A stretch of 64,000 nt of DNA from Trichoplusia ni (lineage: Eukaryota; Arthropoda; Insecta; Lepidoptera; Noctuidae): positions 6,508,336 through 6,572,335 of the forward strand of contig NC_039486.1 in the NCBI RefSeq assembly GCF_003590095.1, read 5' to 3'. Made by a program: the position numbers and the translations under genes. Shown piece by piece: positions 12,601-24,600 of this stretch (position 1 is its first letter; each line of letters starts with the position of its first letter). The notes beneath the pieces are model-generated. The model was given only the letters and a program-made list of their open reading frames with translations, was not told the DNA's origin and did not search any database.

Positions 12601-15600
12601 TATCAAACTTGCCTGAATATTGGTACAGGGAAGGCCTGTGCTTGACACAATAATCCGAAACTTTGTCCGACGTTGCGTACAAAAGTTGTACTTCGAGCAT
12701 CCGTAGAAAAAGTAGGAGCTTTGGAGGCCACAGGTTCTGTGATGTAAAAAAAATATCACTTGCCTGAAAACTGGAGCAGGGTAACTTTGAGCCTGACAAA
12801 GGAGTGTAAAGGCTTGTCCAACACGTTTTCGAAAAATACTTCCCATTGACTCGGTGGAAAACGTCGGGGACTTAGCGCCAACCGGTTCTATAACACGTAT
12901 TTTACTGCTAATTAATTAAAGTATCTAATAGACTTGCCTGAAAATCGGAACTGGAAAAGCTTGAGCTTGGCAAAGTAGAGCGAAACTTTGACCTTGATGT
13001 CTTTTTATGGACGAAAGAGCTGACTCAGTAGAAAAAGAGGGAGCTTTTGATCCAACGGGCTCTGTATAAAAAGCATTGCGAATTATTATTTGAAACAAGA
13101 GAATCTTATCTCGGAAGAAATTCATCTAGACCAACCTATTTACACGAATAAGAACACTGATGACTGGTGCGTTAAGTTTTATCATATTTAATGTTTAGTT
13201 ATAAACAACAATCGACACTTGCCTGAAAATCGGTATAGGGAAAGCTTGAGCTTGACACAATAATGCAAAACTTTGACTCTTATGTCTCGTTACCGCCGAT
13301 AGAGTGAAATCAGTAGAGAAGCTAGGTGGCTTGGAACTAACGGGTTCTGTAGAAAGTAACAGAAAATTAATAACGACTTACCTAAATACGGGAGTAGGGA
13401 ACGCTTGCGCCTGACAGAGCAATGCAAAACTTTGTCCGATTTCTCTAACGAATATGCTCCCTTTGGAGTCAGTTGAAAAAGAAGGAGCTTTCGCACCAAC
13501 AGGTTCTAAAAGAGGTTGCAATATGATCAAAATAAGACCTACCTGAATAATGGTTGGGGATACCCTTGAGCCTGGCAAAGCATAGAGCCTCCAGAATGAG
13601 CTTCTATTTCATAGTTATAAGAACTCGCGGAAGTAGGGAACGCGGGTGCTCTTGCAGTAACAGGTTCTAAACCGAGAAAACATAAACGAATTGATCATTC
13701 ACTCACTTGAATATAGGAGGAGGGTGAGCTTGAGCCTGACACAAGAGAACGATAGGCTGTTGTATCACTTTCGTAAGAGTAGTGCTTTTAAATTCCAGAG
13801 AAAATGACGGTGCCTTCGACCCGATGGGTTCTGTGAGAGATATTTTTAATATCACTAAAGAATGTAATGTTATGTAATTCTTACCTGAATATTGGGACAG
13901 GAAACGCTTGTGCTTGGCATAAAAGAGCAAAGTCTTGACCAGTTTTACGCGTTATTCCAGAGAACTGAACGTCGTTCGAAAATGTTGGGGATTTTGAGCC
14001 AACGGGTTCTACAATTGAAAATATATGATATGATTTTGTCACCTGAACACTGGTACCGGAAAAGCTTGAGCCGGACATAGGATGTTTAAACTCTGGCCAG
14101 TATTCCTCATGTACCAAGAGAATTTATTATCAGTGGAAAACGTGGGAGATTTCGATCCGATTGGCTCTAAAATTATACAAATATTGTTAAATTACCTGAA
14201 TATCGGGACAGGATGTCCCTGAGCCCGACAAAGCAAAGCTAAACTTTGTCCTATAGGTCTCTCTATAAACCATGCCAATCTGTCGTCAGTGGAAAATGTA
14301 GGGGGCTTCGAACCAACGGGTTCTGGAAATTTTTAGGATTAGTAAGTACGGCCATGTTCTCACCTAAATATTGGAACAGGATACCCTTGAGCCGGACATA
14401 ACAGCGCAAAGTCCTGATTTAGCCGAATCTCAAACCATGCTAGTTTCGATCCGCTTGAAAATGAAGGGCTTTTGGTGCCGATTGGTTCTAAAAACATGAG
14501 TAAAATACCTGAATAAAGGGGCTGGGTATCCCTGTGCTGGACAAAGTAACGCGAAGCCCTGCTCAACGTTCTTTACATACCACGCCATTTTGAAATCCGT
14601 AGAGAATGTTGGGGCTTTTAGACCGACCGGTTCTAAAAACAAACGCGTCCTATTATAGTTGAGTATATAACTCACCTAAAAACAGGGACTGGAAAGGCTT
14701 GAGCCAGACAAAGCAACGTAACGCTGGAGTCCATCGCGAATTCCACAAACTCTATAGTTTTAGTCGGTACTTTTGGCGGGGCGCTATTAATAGGCTCTAG
14801 AAGAAAATAAACATAAATCATATTTATAAGATTACCTGGATAAGGGAACTGGGAAAGCTTGAGCGGGACATAGCAGCGTTACGCTAGCATTAACGACGGC
14901 ATTGAAACCTCTACTATTATCCAATGTTGGAAACTTCGGAGGAACTCTTCCTACGGGCTCTGGACATAAATATAATTTTTTGTAGCTTTAAGAATTGATT
15001 TCTATTACCTGAATATTGGAACGGGAAAAGCCTGCGCGGGACATAGTAATGTGACAGTAGTACTCATAGTTACTTCGGTGATATCGATCATTTTTGTTGC
15101 TACTTTCGGAGCGGCGCTACCCAATGGCTCTAAGAACAAGTTACATAAGGGAATATTAAAATTCAAATCTATTTATATACCTGAAGGCCGGGGCAGGGTA
15201 AGCTTGAGCGGGACACAAGATAGTGACGCTATCACCTCCGTTAGCATCAAATGCACGACTTTTGTCGCCTGTAGTAAATTTAGGTGGAACGCGACCGACT
15301 GGTTCTGAGATAAAAAATGACTAATTTTGGTAGTCTGTTCCAATAGGTTTATTACCTGAATACTGGGACCGGGAAGGCCTGCGCTGGACATAATATTGTC
15401 AAGCTTGCGTTTTTTACAGCGCTGAAACTTCTTGAACTATCCATCGAAGGGAATTTTGGTGATACTCGCCCCACAGGCTCTAAAGAGATAACACTAATAT
15501 AAATCAATGTACCTGAAAAGTGGGGCTGGAAACGCTTGTGCTGGACATAGCATTGTCACACAAGAGTTGGAGGAGAAAGTAAAACTGCGTCCAGTTTCAG

Positions 15601-18600
15601 TTGATGGAAATTTCGGCGAGACTTTGCCCATTGGTTCTGAATATATAAAAACGATATGAGAATTCAAAAATTACCTAAATGCTGGAGCGGGGAATCCTTG
15701 CGCAGGGCAAAGTAAAGGCACTCCGTCGCCCTGATTAGCAATAAAGGTCCTACTTATGTCTCCGGTAGGAAATTTAGGTGATACTCTCCCCATTGGCTCT
15801 ACAACGTAAACGATCATGGAATTTATAGGTAAGTTATATCTGGCTCAGAATGCAGTATTTTAGTTGAAATTGCCTTACCTAAACATTGGGGCCGGGAATG
15901 CTTGAGCGGGACATAAGAGCGATATGGTTTGCTGACTGTCAAAGTTGAAGAGTCTACTTTTCTCTAAACTAGGGAATTTTGGTGAAACTTTTCCCATGGG
16001 TTCTGAAGCAAATGGAATTTCATTACAATCAATTTTTTGAAATAGTTATCTTTGTTATTGAAAGTACCTGAAAACCGGGACAGGAAACGCCTGCGCAGGG
16101 CATTGCAGAGCAAATGAATCACTTTTCTTGACTCCAATCATTGTTCCCATCACGACTGACGCAAATTTAGGCGGAACGCGCCCGACTGGCTCTATAGCAG
16201 TTAAAAAGAAATGATTGAAGATAAGATTACCTGAACAGAGGGGTTGGGAACGCTTGGGCGGGACACTGCAAAGCGTAAGAATCGCCTTTCGTAACTTCAA
16301 ACATTGTTCCAGTCAATACAGACGCAAACTTGGGAGGTACACGGCCAACGGGTTCTAGAAACGATGATTATATTACTAGAATAGCAAAATGCCATACCTG
16401 AATACGGGGACAGGGAATGCCTGAGCTGGGCATTGTAATGTAAATGCCGACCCCGATGTGGTTACGAACATCATGCCAACTTGTGTTGTAGACAACCTAG
16501 GTGGCACGCGCCCTATGGGCTCTGAGAAATCACGCAAAACGACGTTAATGTGACTCTTACCGGTACATAGGTGCTGGGAAAGCCTGTGCTGCGCACAGTA
16601 CAGAGAGGCTGGAGTGCTCGGTAAACTGGAAGCCACTTGTCGTTGATGCACTAGGAAACTTGGGAGGTACCCGGCCCACCGGCTCTGCGCATGTTGGGAG
16701 AAGGCGAGTTCACGAATAGAGGACGTACAATTTTACGAGTGGAGGAAAATAGACCCTAAAATACTCCTACTGACCCCTAAATATTGTATTAACACGCGAG
16801 TCAGGGCTCTGCAGGGTACCCTATCCCAACATTCAGGCAAGTATAATTCAATAAAACAAGATTAAAGACACAAACACTTCTTTGTGTCTTTAAACTTCAA
16901 AATAACATGAATACAATAAAAATAATCTTTTTAAAGAAAATAAAGATAGAAAGTCTAGTTTTAAGCTAAAAAGTTTTAGCGGGTCTACGCTGTCTATGCG
17001 TGAATAAAGATTATATTTATTGTATGAGGTACTAAGTATATTTATTTTTAATAATTAAAAGTTTGTAGAAAACATTCTCATCCAATGCGGATTGTGTGAC
17101 GTGATGGAAGCAATCAAAACGCTGATTTTAGAGCATGAATGAACTATGAATGAGAGTATTTCCTATTTTTGTTATTAACATGTTTACAGTGAATAGTTTA
17201 TGCCACCATCTTCTATATTTTTCATTTGCTAATTAAAGGGCCGTTACTTAAAATTAGACATTATATTATTAAGTGCAATACGTTGATGAAGAACTATTAT
17301 CGAAAGTAATACTAGTTCTTATCTTGAAATATACTATTCACTGTGTAATATGAAATAAACAATAGTGCCATCAACATGTGGTCAAAAATTAAACATGAGA
17401 ATATTAGTATCTATTATAAAGATTATGAACAAAATTAAAAACAATATTAAGAAAAATCTGAAGGAACGATAAAAAATGAATTGATGTCACTTTCATTAAA
17501 TACTGTGTACAGTAATAAAAACAAAACACTCACCGGTAATGACAAGTCGTCCCTTGGTCGCAGATAGTCGGGTTTCACCAGTAAGCCTGTGCTTTGTTCT
17601 ACATTGGTATGATTTGTATCCATCCTCGGGTCCAACATCACGAATATGCAATTCTCCAGATGGCAGTACAAGGTATTTACCCTCTGTCAAGAAAATAGAT
17701 TCATGTTGCATTAAAACTGTTTAAATACATTATCAATAATATTTTATTAAGCAGATTTTTTGTTATTCAACGCAACTTAAGGTTACGATTTACTTAGAAA
17801 TGCAATTACATGCACTAGCCTAAGGAAGAAGGATAAAGGATGTAGGTAGGCCGTGAGGCCCATGGAATCACGGGAACCCTTTTATAGGAACAAAACCCTA
17901 AACCCCTTACTGGAGTAGCCTAGCGACGTAGTCGTTGACAGATGGAAAAATATCTAATAGGCGTATTATGAGGATATAAGAGCACAAAGGCAGTAAATGC
18001 CTGAAAAAGAAATCACTGCGTACCGTCAACATTACTTGCTGAATCTAGTTTGATGTCAATTTCCTCCTCGCCTTCGCTGATTATCCAAGAAATGACGTAA
18101 ACATACTCAGACACAAAACTTGGTATGTGGCATTTCAAAATAGCGCTATTGCCCCTCAAAACGTATTCTTCCATCAGATTCACGGCGTATGCCTGAGATA
18201 CCACTGAAACAATATCGTCAAAAATGACCATAGGCGAAAGAAACATTTATGGGCAGCTGCAATTTAGTTTTACAATTTAGTATTTAGGATGTTAGGTTAA
18301 CTTCGCTTTGGGAAATTGAGGATGTAAGGAACAAATACTACACTTTCATTCATTCAGTGTATACCTAGGTTAAAAGAAGCATCTATGTTTATTTCTTGCT
18401 CTTTTTCATCTTCAGATATTATCCAGGAATTTACAGACACATATTCAGAGACGAAACTTGGAATTTGACATTTCAGGATTGCAGCATTGCCTCGCAAAAC
18501 GTATTCTTCCCAAAACTTCACGTCATAGGCTTGGGATACGACTGAAATCGTATTTATGAAATTTCAAATATCAGATATAGAAATATGCTTACAACATCCT

Positions 18601-21600
18601 ACATGTCCAGCATAATTAACATATTTTTTTACACTGTCTACCTGACATATACCCGAAGCCCACCTTATGACACCGAAGGGATATATGGAAAGGACAGTGA
18701 TGCCTTAGTAAATGTGCTCATGGTACCTAAATTGAATTCAGAATTTAAGTTTATCTCCGTTTCATCTTTATCCCCCTCTGATATAATCCAGGAAGTGACC
18801 GTGACATACTCGGTGACAAAACTTGGAATGTGACATTTAAGTATAGCGGCATTTCCGCGTAAGACATTTTCTTCCCATAAATTAACGGTATATGATTGTG
18901 AAACCACTGTAAACGTAATAATAACAATATGTGTATTGAAATAAACTCTTTTGCATTAAGGACAGTGTTTCCAGGAATTGGATAAGAGGAGATTGGTATT
19001 AGCTGTTTTCGGATACCTAAATTAAACGACTGATCTAGTTGGATTTCTATTTCATTAACTTCTCCTTCAGATATTATCCAAGACGAGACTGTAACGTATT
19101 CTGTTACAAAACTTGGAATATGACATTTGACGACCGCTGAATTTCCACGCAGAACATTCTCTTCCATCAAATTGACCGTGTACGCCTGAGATACGACTGA
19201 AATATTCAATAATTTATTGACGATTGGCTAAAACGACTACCTGCCGCATGATTATTAGGAAAGGAATGAAGGTTTATTCAAAATCACCAAGCAATCCTAT
19301 TTATTAACAGTACCCAAATCGTTGGACTCTGCTTTGATTTCCAATTCATCGGTATCCCCTTCTGAGATAATCCAGGACGATACACTAACATATTCAGTGA
19401 CAAATGTTGAAATATGACATTTAAGAATAGCTGCGTTACCACGTAGAACGCTTTCCTCCATGAGATTTACTGTATAAGCTTGTGTTACAACTGTAAATTT
19501 GAGCAAAATAACTTCTTAAAATTACGAATTAGAATATTATTTTGAGGATTAAGGACAGGATACTGAGAAGATAGTAGTTAGTCTAGTTTTGAAGTACCCT
19601 CTTTGCCAACGGTATCACTGTTTGTAATTTCGACCTCATTTTCTCCTTCAGAAATAATCCAACTTGCTACTGATACATATTCGGTTACGAAACTTGGAAT
19701 CAGACACTTTACTATAGCAGAATTTCCTCGCAAAACGTTTTCGTCGACTAAGATTACTGTGTACGCCTGAGAGACAACTGAAAAACAAGATTCATTGGTA
19801 GGTATTTAAATGTCGTAGTATCAAGAAGAGGTCTTATTTACATCAAAATGAAATGGCGAATGCAAATCTATTGATTTAGAGACCACCACAATTTCAATTA
19901 TATTATTATTGAAATTGTAGAAATTGACATAGGCGACTGTAGAATTGACGACACACAGTGACGAATTTTACAATACGGCATTTAATAATAACCTTGTTTC
20001 CACGTAAAACGCTTTGCGTTATGAAGACTCACAGCGTAAGCTGGTGTTACAGGTATGAATTAGATTGTAAAACCTGTAAGAGCTATTGATGTGAATAAGA
20101 GGATTAAGGACAAGGTACTTAGACGTTAGATTATCCAGATTTTAAGTACCCTCTTTGTCGACAGTATCATTGATTGTAATTTCGAGCTCTTTTTCTCCTT
20201 CGGACATTATCCAGGTTGCTACTGATACGTATTCGGTTACGAAGCTTGGAATCAGACACTTTACTATGGCAGAATTTCCTCGCAACACATTTTCATCGAC
20301 TAAATTTACCGTGTACGCCTGAGAGACAACTAGAAAACAAAACTCCATTGTAGATATTTATATAATGCAGAATCGTGGACGAGCCTATTAATAACGATAC
20401 TTTTCATATTAGAAATGTTGATATTTACTGAGATTGTGTCAATTTGAATACGACTACTAAGACTTATAAGTGACAATATTAATTAGAGGATGAAGGACAG
20501 GATGCTAATTCGCTATCAAGTTATCTCTACTTTAGGTACCCTCTTTATCAACAGTATCATTGATCGTAATTTCAACCTCATCTTCTCCTTCAGAAATTAT
20601 CCAGGCTGCTACCGATACATATTCTGTTACGAAACTTGGAATAAGACATTTTACGATTGCAGAATTTCCTCGCAAAACATTTTCTTCGACTAAATGAACG
20701 CTGTAGGCTTGAGACACAACTAGAAGCAAAAACAATGCAAGTGATATTCGGTTATGCAATTAGGAAAAGGGCGAATTTACAATCGAATGCAGTGGAAAGG
20801 ATTAGAGATTTACACGATTCCAATTTTGATTGAAGTAGAAATACCGTAATTTGTATTTAATGTGTATTCTCCTTCCTCGGTATCGTGCCAAGAAATAACT
20901 TGGACATGATCAGATACAAACGATGGTAAATGACACTTAAATACTGCAGCATTCCCTCGAATTACATATATGTCGTAGACTTGCGATTCGTAGAACTGAT
21001 TGACCGCTGAAATATTATTCATACAAAGATTTACACTTGTGCGTTTAATATTGATGATTTGATGATTGACTCCGACGTGGGGATTCAGTGGAGTGCGGAT
21101 AGGAACAATTGGGGCCGTACGACGCTCACTATTACCATAATTGCCCTGTGTGCGGTTGAACGAAAACCCAGAGAGAGATTCTTCATCTGTCACCCACTCT
21201 ACTACGTTAACGTAATCCGCAACGAATGATGGAATAGAACATTTGACTATTGCGGAATTGCCTCGTAGAACATCTTCGTCAATAACTCGAGGCTCATATG
21301 ATTGATGTACCACTGCGGACGTTATGAAAAGACTATTTACGTTAATAATAAAGAATTACGTTAAAATGCATCAAACGGATAACAGGAAACCAGGAGACGG
21401 GAATAAAGATTCTATGAGACCATCCACTACCATCGTTAAAGTTAAACTGTTCCTCAGCTGATACTGTGTCATTGTCCATTATCCATGCCACAACATGAAC
21501 AAAGTCCGCAACAAATGAAGGTACGATGCACTTCAGAATAGCCGTGTTGCCTCGTAAGACGAATTCGTCGTTGACTCTAGCCTCATACGTTTGAAGTACA

Positions 21601-24600
21601 GCTGTGACAATTGACATTAAAAAGGATTAAGGAGGAGGATTTTCTCTTTTAACGAGAAATTACCCTCGTTGTTGCCGGGATAATATGTGCCCCCTTCGCT
21701 GTCCATCCACATTTCAACATATACAAAGTCTGAGACAAAACTTGGCACTTCGCATTTCATGATAGCTGCGTTACCACGAATCACGTACTCGTTGTCAGCT
21801 TCGGCTTCAAAAGGCTGTGATACAACTTAACAAAAACAAAGAGGATTAAAATTGGATGGGAATAGTGGTGATGAAGAAATATTTTAAGATGTACCCGTTG
21901 CGGCGTTAGTATTGTTAACTGTAAGGATTTGTCCATCATCCATGACCCAGGCTTCAATGTAAACGAAGTCGCTAACAAAGGACGGAATCTTGCAGTGAAC
22001 AATAGCTGCGTTCCCTCTAATCACATACTCATTTTCGGCTTCGGTCACGTAATACTGTGATACGACTGAAGAATAACAATCATATATTTATGGGTTGGAA
22101 TGGTTCGAGGTGTAAGGAAACGTTGTAGGGAAATAAATAATGTTTTAAAGAGGCCATTGTACCGAGATCGCCTGAGTGAGTAATCTCTTTGCCTTCTTCA
22201 TCAATCCACGCCTCTACTTTTACAAAATCAGCGACAAAAGAGGGAATGGAACACTTCAAAACTGCAGCATTTCCACGTATTACATATTCGGTGAGAATCT
22301 CAGCCTCATAGAACTGATTCACAACTGAAAGAAGGGTTTTCATAGTTGACTTGTATTGGATTATGGTATAGGAGCGGAATTAGGATTAGATGAAATAGTT
22401 TTATGAATCGGATGTACCGATGTCATCGGTTGGCAAGTATTCGCCGCCATCAGAGTCGACCCAAGCTTCTACTTTTACAAAATCAGTTACGAAGGACGGA
22501 ATGTTGCATTTAAGCACAGCGGTGTTTCCTCTAATTACATATTCTGAGACTACTTCAGCTTCGTAGTATTGTGTTACAACTGTAATAAATGAATTTGATA
22601 GCATTTCTGTATAGGATCATAGGATTCGGACACGGTAGAGATTTAGGAAGCAGACGTTTTTGTTACTTCTTAAGTAGTACCATCTCCTTCCTTATTCCCT
22701 TCATGAGTAAAGGAATTGCCAGCTTCGTCGTGCCAGGAGATTACATTTACGAAATCACCCACAAATGAAGGGATGGAGCATTTAAGAATGGCAGAGTTCC
22801 CACGAATCACGTATTCATTATTTACTTCTGATTCGTACTGCTGTTGTACCACTGTGGAAATATTATCATTGTAATTGGCATAAGCATGTTATTGCGGAAA
22901 ATAGGATAAGGAAGTGGCTGGGAACGCTAAGACGGTAAAGGATTAACCGTAGTTCTCGCCAGGAAGGAAGTCTTCATTGTCATCAGTGTGCCAAGAGAGA
23001 ACTTCGACGAAATCGGCAACAAACGATGGGACCTGACACTTGAGCAAGATACTGTTTCCCATGATTACATATTCCTTGTTGACATCAGTATCGTATTGCT
23101 GGGCAACCACTTATACGTAAACAAAAAAGAATAATATAAACAAGACGTCAGAGCAACAAGTAACGCTAGCAGTTCTCACAATAAAAGTCGCCTGAAATGT
23201 TTAAAAGTACACAAAAGTATGACACAATTATCAAAGTTATACATTTGTTATTTTTCGTTTGTTGTACAGACGATTTGTGCTTACTCTGTAATTACATGTA
23301 TTATTTTCAACATTATCAAGAGTATTCTCCTGTTTAAAGTGTGAAATATTTTTCTAGGAGTAAGTACCCATCGTTTATTATAAAGGTAGAACTATCTGTA
23401 AAGGTAGAATAATCTGTTGAAAAAAAGTTCCACAGACGGTCAAAGGCCTCTTCTCATTCGGAGAAGGAACACTCATAAATCACTCCGGCCGCTTACTGCG
23501 GGTTGGCTATTTCAGTTTATTGTATCCAGTTTTCATCATGTTTCCCTTCACCGTTAGTTAGCTAACGGCTTGTACGATGTAGTGCATGGAGTGTTCAAAA
23601 TAAACGGGTTTCTTTATGGTTATAGTGCAGTTAACAACTCAGAAGGAACTGATCTCATTATTTTTATCATGTAAACATAATGCAGCATAATAGATAATGC
23701 TATTTATAACGGAATCGATTATTCTGGACGTTTGATCATTTAATTGACTGTATTTGACCTCGTGTCATAAAGGGCAGCGCCCTATCGTGGTCAATCAAGC
23801 TTTATGAAGCTTAACAACTACTACAGATGTCAGCCATCGTATTGGGGCATCTCTACGTAATTTAAGTACCGTATCAGCTTTTAACGCTGTCGTAGACCTC
23901 ATAAATAAACCCGCTTAATTAGATAAACTGAACATAATTATTGACACGCCCTGTAAGGCGCGGAGTGAAAATACATCGCCCACGATCTCATAAAGTACAA
24001 CTGTGGAACAAACAAAACTTAAACAAACTATTCCCTTGTAATTTTGGGGGTGGATAATTAAACATTGTTTGTGATCAAATTACGGATTATTCTACGGCAA
24101 ACAAAAGATTACTTACTCGTGTTACTTAAACAAACATTTATCTATCAAATAACTAACGAAGATGTGATAAGTTCATAAATAAACAAAAATGTCTAAGCGT
24201 TAATTGATATAGATATAGCGCGCGTCGTGTAACCCATTAAAAATATTTATAAATCATGTCATGTGTCATAGAACTTTATGGTAGCTCCTTGAACGCGTGT
24301 TCGTTGAGTTTTGTTGTAACACAATATTGTACTTTATGAGATAAGACCGTAACCTTAATACCTTTAGCGGTTGGTAGTAAACTTCGTCCGTTAGACATTT
24401 AAATTACCATTGTTACATGTGTGAGCATAATGTTAATTTATATTTTGTCTTTAACGGACGAAGCTCTAAGAATGTAAGTTTAGGAATTTGTAATGTTATG
24501 CTAATGTTGCTTACCGGCTCGTACGTTGACGTCACGGGAATGAATGGTGCCGACCGAGTTGCGTGCAAGACAAGCGTAAACCTGAGCATGAACTTCTTGA

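Larger units (their letters stand above)
11244..16684 (-). other. Dscam1: Dscam1 exon 6 cluster: 28 alternative half-Ig3 exons
   Basis: Twenty-eight homologous exons, mostly 124 nt (121-133), all on the minus strand. Each begins with AA or AG, which completes a Glu codon with the G left by exon 5, giving EP(V/I/T). Each ends with two bases of the Arg/Lys codon finished by exon 7. They encode strands A-C of Ig3, with the first cysteine in LLC(P/Q)AQ and a final P-(P/A)-(I/V)FR. Two sequence families are evident: EPxGRVPPKF-like (6.1 to about 6.11) and EPVGSKAPSFSTD-like (6.13 to 6.24). The last three differ most. Spacers between most neighbours are only 21-65 nt, too short to function as introns, so joining two neighbours is sterically barred. 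Confidence 0.96.
18024..23109 (-). other. Dscam1: Dscam1 exon 4 cluster: 17 intact alternatives plus one relic
   Basis: Seventeen homologous exons of 162-180 nt encode the first half of Ig2. All start with two bases completing a codon begun by the G of exon 3 (giving V or A), followed by a (S/N/T)Q-(A/Y)Y or similar start, then (V/I)(L/I)RGN(S/A)A-(K)C-(I)PSFV and W. All end with one base, matching exon 5. Two families follow gene order: 4.1-4.9 with YxxxVxxEYVIRGN-like sequences, and 4.10-4.17 with AYTVNLxEENVLRGN-like sequences. A decayed member lies between 4.11 and 4.12. The spacers repeatedly contain a TCCTTAATCC-like motif on the transcript strand. Confidence 0.96.

Noticed and set aside
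16801..16850. CAGGCAAGT-like sequence in intron 5 as another GC donor
   Set aside because: On the plus strand only; on the transcript strand it reads ACTTGCCTG and is not a donor.
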